NCBI GenBank assembly: GCA_934141245.1
Contig: CAKPCB010000007.1
Coordinates: 1-64,000, forward strand
Direction: 5' to 3'
DNA length: 64,000 nt
Source of the DNA: an uncultured Bacilli bacterium
GTDB lineage: Bacteria; Bacillota_I; Bacilli_A; RF39; UBA660
A program made the translations under genes and the position numbers. Of the stretch, positions 24,742-34,407 are shown piece by piece (the first letter of the stretch is position 1; every line of letters begins with the position of its first letter). The notes under the pieces were generated by a model. The model made no database searches. It saw only the letters and a program-made list of their open reading frames with translations, and was not told the DNA's origin.

Positions 24742-26736
24742 TTACTTTACACTTGAAATGGATTCTATCATTCTAATTTTAATAGGATCATTATCATAAT
24801 TGTGATCTTTCAAATATTCTAGAGAATCTTTTTTTGCCTGTACTAGTATTTTATAATCCTGCTTCAAATCTGCTATTTTAAACATCATATCTCCGCTTTG
24901 TCTAATTCCAAATAAGTCCCCAGAACCTCTTAATTTAAAATCTTCTTCACTTATTTCAAAGCCATCATAAACTGTTTCCATAATCTTTAGTCTTTCTGAA
25001 TCATGATCGCTTATTAAAATACATTTTGACTCAAGAGAGTTTCTACCGACTCTTCCTCTTAATTGATGTAATGTTGATAAGCCAAACCTTTCTGCATTAA
25101 AGATAACTATCATAGTGGCATTTTCTACATCAACACCAACCTCAATTACAGTTGTACTAATAAGAATATTTACATTATTGTGTTTAAATTCATTCATTAT
25201 TAAGTCTTTAGCTTCTGTTTTCATCTTTCCATGTATTATATCAATATTAAATTTGCTTCCAAATGCAAGATTCATTTTATCTCTTAAATTATATACATCT
25301 GTCAAATCTAAATTATCGTTTTGCTCTATTAATGGAGCAATAACGTAAATTTGATGTCCATTCTTTAATTCATCATACATGGATTCTAAAACTTGTTTCA
25401 TTTCTGAAGTTGTTTTTACACTAGTCTTAACTATCTTTCTGCCTGCAGGTAATTGCTTAATAGTAGATACATCCATATCACCATATATAGTCAATGCATA
25501 TGTCCTAGGAATAGGTGTTGCACTCATATATAAAACATCCACAGAAATACCTTTGTTTTTCAAATTTGCTCTTTGATTAACTCCAAACCTATGTTGTTCA
25601 TCTGTTACAACTAGTCCTAAATTGCTATAGCTAACATCCTCCTGAATCAATGCATGTGTACCAATTATAATACTTATTTCACCAGTTGATAGTCTTTTAT
25701 ATATATCTTGTTTTTCCTTTTTTGATATAGAACCAGTAAGAAGTGCAATCTCAACATCAGTATCTTTTAATAGCTGCTTTATATTATTATAATGTTGTAT
25801 AGCTAATATTTCGGTAGGTGCCATTAATGCACTTTGATATCCACAACAAGAATTATAATACATTGCTAAAAACGCAACTATTGTCTTTCCACTTCCAACA
25901 TCTCCTTGAAGTAATCTATTCATCTTTATATTACTTTTTAAATCACCAATTATTTCATTTAATGCCTTTTTCTGATCATCTGTAAGAGTAAATGGAAGTT
26001 TATTCAAAATGTTATCAATACATGAAATATCTGCAGTTCGTACTATACCAAGTTTATTGTTTTTGTTTTTTTCTTTTAAATAATTTATTTTAAGCATGAA
26101 TTCAAACAATTCTTCATATTTTAGTCTAATCATAGAAGCCTTTAATCTTTCAAAGTCAGGTGGATTATGAACAATATTTAAATCAGTTTTCTTATTGTTG
26201 AATTTATATCTGTCCAACAAATAATTTGGTATGTTATCTTCCACAAAATTACCATATTTTAAAAGTGCATTATTTATGTACAATGATAAATTTTTAGCAG
26301 TTAATCCATTAGTAGCATGATATATTGGTTCAATCTTTTCTTTATTACTTAGAGTATCAAACTTTATATCACTAGCAGTAATAATATTTCTTTTTTTATC
26401 ATATTTACCAATCACTATAATGTTAGTTCCTATTTTTAGGCTTGCCTTTAAGTAAGCTCTATTAAATATAGACACACCAATAGGTCCAGTTTTAGTTGCA
26501 AGTCTTACATTTAATTTATTTAAATTTCCTTTAAATCTCAACAAAATAGGAATACTTTCAACTTTTCCATCTATTATAACCCTATCATCTTCGCCAACTG
26601 ATTCTAAATCACTTCTTTTTAAAACATCATACCTAAATGGATAATGGGTAATCAAATCGTTCAATGTAAATATATTAAGCTTGTTTAATAGTAATTCTGT
26701 TTTTGGCCCTATTCCCTTTATTTCACTTAACTTCAT
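24742..26736 (-). CDS. recG: ATP-dependent DNA helicase RecG
   Basis: 664 residues, close to the usual 680. The N-terminal wedge domain starts LSEIKGIGPKTELLLNKLNI. Helicase motifs include LLQGDVGSGKTIVAFLAM (Walker A), VTDEQHRFGVNQR (motif II), YMSATPIPRT (motif III) and LHQLRGRVGRN (motif VI). The C-terminal FKLRGSGDLFGIRQSG is a RecG signature. RecG reverses stalled replication forks and processes recombination intermediates. Its promoter lies back to back with that of candidate small RNA B. Confidence 0.97.
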   Translation of the reverse strand: MKLSEIKGIGPKTELLLNKLNIFTLNDLITHYPFRYDVLKRSDLESVGEDDRVIIDGKVESIPILLRFKGNLNKLNVRLATKTGPIGVSIFNRAYLKASLKIGTNIIVIGKYDKKRNIITASDIKFDTLSNKEKIEPIYHATNGLTAKNLSLYINNALLKYGNFVEDNIPNYLLDRYKFNNKKTDLNIVHNPPDFERLKASMIRLKYEELFEFMLKINYLKEKNKNNKLGIVRTADISCIDNILNKLPFTLTDDQKKALNEIIGDLKSNIKMNRLLQGDVGSGKTIVAFLAMYYNSCCGYQSALMAPTEILAIQHYNNIKQLLKDTDVEIALLTGSISKKEKQDIYKRLSTGEISIIIGTHALIQEDVSYSNLGLVVTDEQHRFGVNQRANLKNKGISVDVLYMSATPIPRTYALTIYGDMDVSTIKQLPAGRKIVKTSVKTTSEMKQVLESMYDELKNGHQIYVIAPLIEQNDNLDLTDVYNLRDKMNLAFGSKFNIDIIHGKMKTEAKDLIMNEFKHNNVNILISTTVIEVGVDVENATMIVIFNAERFGLSTLHQLRGRVGRNSLESKCILISDHDSERLKIMETVYDGFEISEEDFKLRGSGDLFGIRQSGDMMFKIADLKQDYKILVQAKKDSLEYLKDHNYDNDPIKIRMIESISSVK

Positions 26737-26756
26737 ACTACCACTTCCTGAGGCAT

Positions 26757-26785
26757 ATTATATCACATATTGGGGATTTAAACAA
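26757..26785 (-). promoter_or_regulatory. probable promoter of recG
   Basis: On the reverse strand TTGTTT (26785-26780), 17 bases, TATAAT (26762-26757), 20 bases before the recG start. Confidence 0.55.
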
Positions 26786-26813
26786 AATAAAAAAAGATTT
26801 TTTTAGTTTTTAG

Positions 26814-26842
26814 TTGACAAAAAGACAATATTCAATTATGAT
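26814..26842 (+). promoter_or_regulatory. strong sigma-A promoter for candidate small RNA B
   Basis: TTGACA (26814-26819), 17 bases, TATGAT (26837-26842). It is the closest match to consensus in the window, yet no plus-strand protein gene follows. Confidence 0.75.
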
Positions 26843-26848
26843 AGAAAT

Positions 26849-26996
26849 CACCAATTCACAAATGGCGAATTGGTCGCTAGTATCACACTAGCCAACCCCT
26901 TTTTATTCTTTTTTTGAAGTTGTTCTCAGGGGGACAACTTCTCTATTTATTAAATTTAAAGAGAAAGAACATTTAAGTTATTCTTTCTCTTTTTTT
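26849..26996 (+). ncRNA. candidate small RNA B (about 150 nt)
   Basis: Predicted from the promoter at 26814 to a long terminator hairpin (AAAGAGAAAGAA 26958-26969, TTCTTTCTCTTT 26981-26992, then T). Internal hairpins are CCAATTC/GAATTGG (26851-26873), GCTAGT/ACTAGC (26876-26892) and GAAGTTGT/ACAACTTC (26916-26941). The last has loop TCTCAGGGGG, which looks like a Shine-Dalgarno sequence. A nine-codon ORF at 26862 has no ribosome site. The 3' end overlaps the tail of nifJ, which runs the opposite way. Confidence 0.6.
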
Positions 26997-29900
26997 GTTA
27001 AAGACATATAGTAATTATATCGCTTAATAGCATCTTCTTTATTTTCCTCTAATAGTTTTTTATATTCTTCAGCATTTACCTTTTTTAGAGATCTATATCT
27101 ATTTTCACCAAGTAAAAATTCAAAATATTCATCAAAATTTGCCTTACTATCTAGAATAAATAAATCATCATTTGGATTATACCTAAACAATGGAAAATAA
27201 CCCGATGTAACAGCCTTTGATTCCTCATTAATACTATCAGTCATACCATTTAATATTCCGTGAGCTATACAAGGACAATATGCAATAATTATTGATGGTC
27301 CAACATGATTTTTTGCTTCCACAAATGCTTTTACAGTTTGATTCATATTAGCACCTAATGAAACTGTAGCAACATAGACATTTGGATATGTTAGTGCTAT
27401 CTTAGCTAGGTCTTTTTTCACATTCTTTTTTCCATCTGACGAAAATTTTGCAACTCCACCAATTCTTGTTGATTTAGATGTTTGACCACCCGTATTAGAA
27501 TATACCTCTGTATCTAAAACTAAAATATTTATATTTTCTCCACTAGATAAGACATGATCCAAACCACCAAATCCAATATCATATGCCCATCCATCTCCAC
27601 CAACAATCCAAAATGATTTGGTTTTTATATATTCCTTCAAATTTATTAGTTCTTTTATTTGACTTCTGTCAATTATTTCATATAATAAACAGCTTGAGGC
27701 ATAATCTTGATTTTTGTAATAACTAGCATAAATTTCTTTTTCTTCCTTTGAAATTTTATTTATATTTTCATATATAATCTTTCTAATTTTTTTCTTTTTT
27801 AATTTATCTGCAATAGCAAGACCGTATCCAAATTCAGCATTATCTTCAAATAAAGAATTTTGCCATGGAATGCTGTATGGAGTTTTAGGAATACTTCCAC
27901 CATATATTGACGAACATCCCGTTGCATTTGATATGACTAGTTCATTGCCAAACAATTGAGTTAGTAGTTTTAAATATGGTGTCTGACCACATCCACTACA
28001 TGCTCCTGAAAATTCAAATTTAGGTTTTACAAATTGACTTCCCATTACACTGTTAACCGGTAATAGAATTTTAGACTCAACATTATCAAATAAGTATTCA
28101 TAACCTTTTTTATTAATATTATTTATAACAAAATTTTTATCTTTCATTTGTATTGCTTTATTACCATTTTTTCCAGGACAAACCTTACTACACAAACCAC
28201 AACCAGTACAATTATCAAAATTTATACCTATTATATATTTAAAAGTTTTATCTTTTATTTTTATATCTTTGGTATATTTTTGTAAATATACAGGCATACT
28301 TTTAAATTCATTATCATCAAGTAAAAATGGTCTAATTACACCGTGTGGGCAAACAAATGAGCACTTATTACACATTATGCAATTATCACTATTATAACAT
28401 GGTAAATTTTCAGCTATGTTTTTAGAGTCATATTTTGATAATCCACCAGGAAAAGTTCCATCAACAAACCGTGATAATTTAGAAACAGATAAACTATTTC
28501 CTTCTTTTCTTTCTATAATATCAAATAAATCTTCTTCAATGTTTATATTTTCTTCTACATCTTTATTATCTATATTTACAAGAGTAATTTTATCAACAGC
28601 ATCATTTATTGCCTTTAAATTTTTTTCTATTACATCATTTGTTTTTCCATTTAGGATAGCAGTAATGGATTTTTTTAATTCCTCTATAGCAAATTCAAAA
28701 GGAATTATATTAGCTACTTTGAATATAGCAGTTGTCATTATCATATTAATTTTATTACCTAATTCATTTTCAAATGAAATATGATTTGCATCTATGATAT
28801 ATAGCTTTATATTTCTTTCTTGTATTATTTGTTTATCATGTGATGTAAATAGCATGTTCACAGCATCTTTATCTGAAGAAGTATTAAGTATAAATATTCC
28901 ATTTTGCTTAATATTATCTAACATTTTATACTTTTTTAAATAATTTTCATTTGTACAAACAACAACAGATGGATTATTAACATAATATGTAGCTCTTATT
29001 TCATCCTTTCCAAACCTTAAATGAGATTTTGTAAGCCCTCCTGATTTCTTTGAATCATATTCAAAATATCCTTGAACATATGCCTTTGTATTGTCTCCTA
29101 TTATTTTTATAATATCTTTTGAAGCACTAACCATTCCATCTGATGCATAACCATATATAAGCATCTCATAAAAATTCTGACTAATATCAAAAAATTCATC
29201 TTTTAAGCTAAGTTTAGTTAAATCATCTATTATTCCAATTGTAAACGTTGAATCATTATTATTAGATAAATATGAATAAACTGCCTTTATTTGGTAAGGT
29301 GTTGTATCTTTACTTGAAAGACCATATCTTCCACCAATAACTTTTATTTTATTACTGTATCTTGAAACAATATCCTTTACATCAAGATATAACGGACACA
29401 TTGCCCCTGGTTCTTTTGTTCTATCTAAAACTGCAATTGACTTAGTAGTTTTTGGTAATACATCTAAAAAGTATTTTTCACTAAATGGTCTATATAAATG
29501 AACCTCAATAAGTCCAACTTTTTCATTATTGCTATTTAAGTAATCAATTGTATCTTTTATAGTTTCACATACTGACCCCATAGCAACAATAATCCTTGTT
29601 GCATTTTTATCACCATAATAATCAAATGGTTTATAATCTTTGCCAGTTATTTTATTTATTTTTTGCATATAACTATTAACTATATCTGGTAATTTATCAT
29701 AATCTTTATTTCTAGCTTCAGTTATTTGAAAATAAATATCATCATTTTGATTAGTACCCCTAGTAACATTATTTATGCTTAAAGCATGCATTCTAAATTC
29801 ATTTAATTTTTTCTTATCAATTAATGGCTTTACCTTATCTAAATTTAAAAGTTCAACTTTCTTTAATTCATGACTAGTTCTAAAACCATCAAAAAAATTA

Positions 29901-30397
29901 ACAAATGGTATTCTAGATTTTATAGTTGATAAATAGGGAATACTTGTTAAATCCATAACTTGCTGAACACTTGATGTTGCAAATATAGCAAATCCCGTGG
30001 GTCTAACAGAATATATGTCTTGATGATCACAGAAAATGCTTAAAGCATGCGTTGCTACACTTCTTGATGCTACATTAATTACACAAGGCAACATTTCACC
30101 TGCAATTCTATACATTTCTGGAATCATCAATAATAATCCTTGACTAGCTGTATAGGTGGTTGATAAAATTCCATTTTGCAATGAACCATGTACTAGTGCA
30201 ATAGCACCAGCTTCGCTCTGCATTTCAGTTACATTTACAACATCATCAAAAAAGTTTTTATTGCCATTAGAACTCCACTTATCTATATATTCAGCCATTG
30301 GTGAAGCAGGAGTAATTGGATATATTCCGGCAAGTTCTGTAAATTTATATGAAACAAAGCTACAAGCTTCATTACCATCCATTATTTTATATTTCAT
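26978..30397 (-). CDS. nifJ: pyruvate:ferredoxin (flavodoxin) oxidoreductase
   Basis: 1139 residues, a single-chain PFOR. The N-terminal thiamine domain holds YPITPASPMAEYIDKW, NVASRSVATHALSIFCDHQD and FFDGFRTSHE. Two 4Fe-4S motifs (CIMCNKCSFVCP near 680, CTGCGLCSKVCPG near 730) form the ferredoxin domain. The C-terminal part has CSGCGQTPYLKLLTQL, VGGDGWAYDIGFGGLDHVL and DTEVYSNTGGQ. It converts pyruvate and CoA to acetyl-CoA and CO2 while reducing ferredoxin. It is oxygen-sensitive and typical of anaerobes. A -10-like TATAAT lies about 30 bases upstream. Confidence 0.97.
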   Translation of the reverse strand: MKYKIMDGNEACSFVSYKFTELAGIYPITPASPMAEYIDKWSSNGNKNFFDDVVNVTEMQSEAGAIALVHGSLQNGILSTTYTASQGLLLMIPEMYRIAGEMLPCVINVASRSVATHALSIFCDHQDIYSVRPTGFAIFATSSVQQVMDLTSIPYLSTIKSRIPFVNFFDGFRTSHELKKVELLNLDKVKPLIDKKKLNEFRMHALSINNVTRGTNQNDDIYFQITEARNKDYDKLPDIVNSYMQKINKITGKDYKPFDYYGDKNATRIIVAMGSVCETIKDTIDYLNSNNEKVGLIEVHLYRPFSEKYFLDVLPKTTKSIAVLDRTKEPGAMCPLYLDVKDIVSRYSNKIKVIGGRYGLSSKDTTPYQIKAVYSYLSNNNDSTFTIGIIDDLTKLSLKDEFFDISQNFYEMLIYGYASDGMVSASKDIIKIIGDNTKAYVQGYFEYDSKKSGGLTKSHLRFGKDEIRATYYVNNPSVVVCTNENYLKKYKMLDNIKQNGIFILNTSSDKDAVNMLFTSHDKQIIQERNIKLYIIDANHISFENELGNKINMIMTTAIFKVANIIPFEFAIEELKKSITAILNGKTNDVIEKNLKAINDAVDKITLVNIDNKDVEENINIEEDLFDIIERKEGNSLSVSKLSRFVDGTFPGGLSKYDSKNIAENLPCYNSDNCIMCNKCSFVCPHGVIRPFLLDDNEFKSMPVYLQKYTKDIKIKDKTFKYIIGINFDNCTGCGLCSKVCPGKNGNKAIQMKDKNFVINNINKKGYEYLFDNVESKILLPVNSVMGSQFVKPKFEFSGACSGCGQTPYLKLLTQLFGNELVISNATGCSSIYGGSIPKTPYSIPWQNSLFEDNAEFGYGLAIADKLKKKKIRKIIYENINKISKEEKEIYASYYKNQDYASSCLLYEIIDRSQIKELINLKEYIKTKSFWIVGGDGWAYDIGFGGLDHVLSSGENINILVLDTEVYSNTGGQTSKSTRIGGVAKFSSDGKKNVKKDLAKIALTYPNVYVATVSLGANMNQTVKAFVEAKNHVGPSIIIAYCPCIAHGILNGMTDSINEESKAVTSGYFPLFRYNPNDDLFILDSKANFDEYFEFLLGENRYRSLKKVNAEEYKKLLEENKEDAIKRYNYYMSLTKKEKE

Positions 30398-30454
30398 ATT
30401 ATCACTCTCTTCTCATATTAATTATATAACAAAGTTATAAAAAAAAATAGAAAT

Positions 30455-30482
30455 TTAAGAAAAAAGAAGCTCTTTAGCTTCT
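30455..30482 (-). terminator. terminator of the capA-containing operon
   Basis: On the reverse strand AGAAGCT, four-base loop, AGCTTCT, then TTTTTCTT. It follows the stop at 30487. Confidence 0.85.
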
Positions 30483-30486
30483 CTAA

Positions 30487-31656
30487 TTATTTGGAATAAA
30501 TTGTATCAATATTATTATCTAAACTCCTAACTATCTTCATATACTTTTTATAATAATTTTTATAGTTAGGTAAAATATTATTAGTTAATTTATTATATGG
30601 ATATACTTTATATTTTCCGCATATTGCTGGTTTACATGTATAAACAAGATCCGCTTTTGGATTCAAGAGTTCTAAACTAACTTTACCATCTACAGTAGTT
30701 TTCTTTATGTCAATACTAGCAACTAAACCTGTTAATTTTTCTACACCAATCTGTGATGAAATAAAATTACCTAAAGAATAGATAACTAAAGTATCACCTA
30801 CAAATTCAATTGGTTGTACAACATGTGAATGTGTTCCGATAATTACATTAACACCTAAATCAGATAAATATTTTGCAATATCCTTTTGTTCTTTACATGC
30901 GGTATTTGAATATTCTATACCCCAATGCATAGAAACTATAAGCAAGTCAACTTTATCTTTCAATTTTTCTATATCTTTTTTTGCCAATTCGTTGCTATAA
31001 ACATCCAAATAATAATCTTTTCCTTTAGGTCTAACCAACCCATTTGTCAATGTTGTATATGCTAAAAATCCATATTTTATACCATTTACTTCTTTAACAA
31101 TTACTTTATCTTTTTCCTCTTGTGTTGAATAGGAACCAGCAGCAATAACATTTTCTTGCTTATTCCAATATTCACGAGATCTTTGTATTGTTTTCCAGCC
31201 CGTAGATACACCCCTATCAAGAGTATGGTTTGTAGCTAAACTAACAAGATTAAATCCCATATCCATAAATGCATCACCAACTTGTTGTGGTGAATTAAAT
31301 TGAGGATATGAAGAGAGACCTAACTCAGTTCCACCCAAAATAGTTTCCTGATTATAAAATTTTAATTCGTAGTCATCAAAAACATTCCTTACTTCAGAAA
31401 ATATAGGTTTAAAATCATAACCACTACTTCTAACATTATCATAAATTGCTCCGTGAATTAATGCATCACCAACCATAATAAGTGAAGCAGTATTTTCCTC
31501 TACAACAGGTTTTGGTATATCTTCATATATTACCTGTTTTTTGTTTTCAAAAATTTTACTATAATTTATACCACAAAATATCAAAGCAGCACTAAGGACA
31601 ATTAGTAAAACACCAATTCCTTTTCTTACTCCTTTTTTTAACTTTTTCTTTTTCAA
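30487..31656 (-). CDS. CapA-family (PGA_cap) membrane-anchored protein
   Basis: 389 residues from a TTG at 31656 with AGGTG six bases upstream; the in-frame GTG at 31665 overlaps that site. One N-terminal membrane helix (about 11-33) follows a lysine-rich start. The PGA_cap phosphoesterase-like domain shows ASLIMVGDALIHGAIYDN, NQETILGG, NLVSLATNHTLDRG, VDLLIVSMHWGIEY and IIGTHSHVVQPIE. CapA-like proteins take part in poly-gamma-glutamate or related surface-polymer metabolism. Without capB/capC nearby its substrate is unknown. It is the last gene of a three-gene operon. Confidence 0.85.
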   Translation of the reverse strand: MKKKKLKKGVRKGIGVLLIVLSAALIFCGINYSKIFENKKQVIYEDIPKPVVEENTASLIMVGDALIHGAIYDNVRSSGYDFKPIFSEVRNVFDDYELKFYNQETILGGTELGLSSYPQFNSPQQVGDAFMDMGFNLVSLATNHTLDRGVSTGWKTIQRSREYWNKQENVIAAGSYSTQEEKDKVIVKEVNGIKYGFLAYTTLTNGLVRPKGKDYYLDVYSNELAKKDIEKLKDKVDLLIVSMHWGIEYSNTACKEQKDIAKYLSDLGVNVIIGTHSHVVQPIEFVGDTLVIYSLGNFISSQIGVEKLTGLVASIDIKKTTVDGKVSLELLNPKADLVYTCKPAICGKYKVYPYNKLTNNILPNYKNYYKKYMKIVRSLDNNIDTIYSK

Positions 31657-31665
31657 AAATATCAC

Positions 31666-32667
31666 CTACTCTAACAAACCAAAACCACTAACTACCTTTC
31701 TACCATTTGTAACCTTTTTACCATAAACAGTAAGTGGTGTATTAATTAATTTATTATTGATTACAAGTTGAGAAGAAGTACCACCATCAAGGTTTGCAGC
31801 ATTATATGCGCCATATTTTTCTAATAAATCTATAACTTCCATTAATGAAGGCCCATTAGCATGCACTCCTTCGGTAACTAAAAATAGTACTACTCCATCT
31901 TTTCTCTGCGCAATAGCAACCCTTGCAGCTCTATCATATCCACCAGCAGTTGATTCATATTGTAACTTTTTGCCATTTATCATTAAGAATGGTCCAAACT
32001 CAAGTCCATCTCTTATTCCACTTTTTATAGCATTTTCTGCAGTTGTTTTTGAAAGCACTAATTTGTTTTCTTTATTAAAACCTATTAAATTAGTAGGTGC
32101 AGATGTATCAGACCATATAATCTTTCCATCTTTAATTAAAGTTCCAAGAGGTATATCACTACCCCAGCCAGTTGTATCACTAAATGCTCCACCATTTATA
32201 CAGACTTTTCCATTTAATCTTTTACACATATTTTTTACAGTTTCTTGTCCTTTTCCAGTATTAAACTCTTTTGATGCTATAAGTTTAACTTTAGAAGGGT
32301 CATATATTGCAACTAAATGTCCTTTATATTTGCCAACCTTAACTTCTATGTATTTATAATCATCATTGTTTTCATCTCTAGTTAAAATTATTTCATCATA
32401 CTCACTGTCGTAACTTTCCCTTTCAGAAGTATTAATAACAATTTCATCAAGATTAACTTCATCAGTCAATGGTATATATTTATTCATTGCAGTTACTTTA
32501 CTAATATCCTCTTCAGAATAAAACACATATGCAATGTATTGATGAGTCTTTGTAATCATTGCAGTTGAAATTATCTTATTTTTAAAGTCAGGTATAGCAT
32601 ATACCAATACAAAACATGCTGCGACAATTATATCTATTATTATTATAAATATTGTAAACTTTTTCAT
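31666..32667 (-). CDS. phosphodiester glycosidase (NAGPA-domain) exported protein
   Basis: 333 residues. An N-terminal membrane helix (about 4-26) acts as signal or anchor. The NAGPA/DUF2233 domain covers about 120-333, with KVCINGGAFSD, EFGPFLMINGKK, RAARVAIAQRKDGVVLFLV and AANLDGGTSSQLVINNKLI, ending in VSGFGLL. Family members remove GlcNAc-1-phosphate-type groups from phosphodiesters; in bacteria this is thought to act on wall or surface polymers. The ribosome site GGAGG precedes ATG 32667. It is separated by one base from the upstream gene, clearly an operon. Confidence 0.87.
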   Translation of the reverse strand: MKKFTIFIIIIDIIVAACFVLVYAIPDFKNKIISTAMITKTHQYIAYVFYSEEDISKVTAMNKYIPLTDEVNLDEIVINTSERESYDSEYDEIILTRDENNDDYKYIEVKVGKYKGHLVAIYDPSKVKLIASKEFNTGKGQETVKNMCKRLNGKVCINGGAFSDTTGWGSDIPLGTLIKDGKIIWSDTSAPTNLIGFNKENKLVLSKTTAENAIKSGIRDGLEFGPFLMINGKKLQYESTAGGYDRAARVAIAQRKDGVVLFLVTEGVHANGPSLMEVIDLLEKYGAYNAANLDGGTSSQLVINNKLINTPLTVYGKKVTNGRKVVSGFGLLE

Positions 32668-32668
32668 T

Positions 32669-34114
32669 TTACTTTTCCTCCAATATGAAAGGATCTTCTA
32701 GTGTACCAATACCAGATTTTACTTTTAGGTTTTTTATTGATATTGCCGGTTTAATACCTCTTGATAAAGTAGGTTTAGATGATATTAAGTAATCGTTGTA
32801 TAAATATGATTTACCATCAGAACTACCATTTAAAACATAATAGTTATTTACTCCCTTATCTAATTTTAAATCAGTAATACTTGGAATTCCTACCTTTGCT
32901 ACCACTTTTTCATTTTTTATACTTTTATAACTATCACTATATTCACCTGTATACCATTCAGTATCAATTATTAAATCCTTGTATGATAAAGAGTTGTAGA
33001 ATTCATTATTTAAATAAGCAGCTAGTGAAGATTTATTATTTGGATTGTATTTATTACTCTTTAAGTCAAATCTATATGTAATACTACCATTTTTATATAA
33101 CGAACTAAGTGTTAATTTAATTGAGTTCTCATTCATACTATAAATAGTCCATATATCATCGCCTAACTTTATATGTTTACCAACTTGAACTTTGTTATTA
33201 TTTTTTTCTATAATGTATGGATCATCGCTAGTACCAGTTCCACCCAACATTATAGTTGAATTTTTCAAAGTTACTACGGGTTTAATATCATATAAATTAG
33301 TAGATTCAGCATAAGAAAGATTATTATTATTTATAACCCATACTTTTTCACTACCTCTATTTGACAACCATATATCATTACCATTGGAAATATATGAATT
33401 GCTATCTACACTACTATTTAAGAATTCATCTATACTAGCAAGTCTTATCTTATTTGAAGTATCACGCTTGTCACACTTTACTTTTCCTAAATCGTCGATG
33501 ATATCAGAACAGATTAAAGTATTTGACAATGCATCACTATTTAATATAGGCAAAACGTATTCATTTAAATAAGAGTTAACATCAGATTTTATATAATCGC
33601 CAGTTTTATTATTCCACATTAAGTTATTAATTGAGTCATCAAGTATAATGTCAATACTTTTATCAGTGTTAATCTTCATTATTCTCCATGTCAAATTAGA
33701 AAATTTAATATAATTATTTACATTTGTTCCTTTGTAAATATAACTACCATTATTTCTATATAACCCCTCACCATCATATACAAGTGATGTCTTTTGCATA
33801 AGTGAATCAGCAAACAGCTTTATTACTTTACCACTACTGTCTTTTGGATTATATATTTTATAATATTTTACCAACCTACTACCATAGAATATACAACAAC
33901 CGAGTATAAATATAATGCTTACAGAACAAAAAATCACTTGAAAAAGCAATTTTTTCTTAAGCTTTCTTTTCTTTTTAGCCGGTTTATTTGTACTGTGATG
34001 TAGTTCTTCTTCATCATAACTAGGAAGACTTCTATTATTAACCTTTTTTTGATCGTCTTCATCAAATATATCTATAATTTCAATTTCATCGTTATTAAAT
34101 TCAGTATTTTTCAT
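32669..34114 (-). CDS. type II membrane protein with two DUF6273-like repeats
   Basis: 481 residues from the ATG at 34114, after GGAGTG. An acidic cytoplasmic N-terminus (about 1-58) and a lysine-rich stretch precede one membrane helix (about 62-84). Outside are two repeats: the first has YIKFSNLTWRIMKINTDKSI and ends KPVVTLKNSTIMLGGTGTSD; the second has HIKLGDDIWTIYSMNENSIK and ends KPAISIKNLKVKSGIGTLED. Each closes with 'DP(Y/F)I(I/L)E'. Such 'WRI...' repeats occur in exported proteins of gut Firmicutes. The domain name is tentative and the function unknown. Confidence 0.7.
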   Translation of the reverse strand: MKNTEFNNDEIEIIDIFDEDDQKKVNNRSLPSYDEEELHHSTNKPAKKKRKLKKKLLFQVIFCSVSIIFILGCCIFYGSRLVKYYKIYNPKDSSGKVIKLFADSLMQKTSLVYDGEGLYRNNGSYIYKGTNVNNYIKFSNLTWRIMKINTDKSIDIILDDSINNLMWNNKTGDYIKSDVNSYLNEYVLPILNSDALSNTLICSDIIDDLGKVKCDKRDTSNKIRLASIDEFLNSSVDSNSYISNGNDIWLSNRGSEKVWVINNNNLSYAESTNLYDIKPVVTLKNSTIMLGGTGTSDDPYIIEKNNNKVQVGKHIKLGDDIWTIYSMNENSIKLTLSSLYKNGSITYRFDLKSNKYNPNNKSSLAAYLNNEFYNSLSYKDLIIDTEWYTGEYSDSYKSIKNEKVVAKVGIPSITDLKLDKGVNNYYVLNGSSDGKSYLYNDYLISSKPTLSRGIKPAISIKNLKVKSGIGTLEDPFILEEK

Positions 34115-34161
34115 ATCTAACACTCCAATTATAGAAATTATATCAAAAAAAGAAATGGTTT

Positions 34162-34407
34162 TCAACAAATTATGACAAATTTCAACATTAGAACAAAAGA
34201 ATAAAAATTAAAATTTTTATTCGAATTGATAGTCACCGATTCCAACTCTTTTAACTCTTTGCACATATCATATGCTTTTATAAATTTCTCTTCCTTACAT
34301 TTATTTAAAAAGTGATTATATATAAATCTTGTGCATCCATATGTTTTATTAATTAACTTCTTTTGATTATCACTTGGATACAATCTAAATTTATAAGCTT
34401 TATACAT
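34162..34407 (-). pseudogene. truncated TnpB-like (IS200/IS605 OrfB) N-terminal fragment
   Basis: 81 codons. Residues 1-54 (MYKAYKFRLYPSDNQKKLIN, then KTYGCTRFIYNHFLNKCKEE) are the typical N-terminus of IS605 OrfB/TnpB proteins. The remaining roughly 350 residues, including the RuvC and zinc-finger parts, are missing. After KELKELE the frame becomes nonsense. The +1 frame reads GIGDYQFE and stops, which could be the original C-terminus after an internal deletion. The ribosome site and start are intact. It is inactive as a nuclease. Confidence 0.75.

Noticed and set aside
26862..26891. Nine-codon ORF (MANWSLVSH) in candidate RNA B as a leader peptide
   Set aside because: No ribosome site precedes it and no regulated gene follows on that strand.
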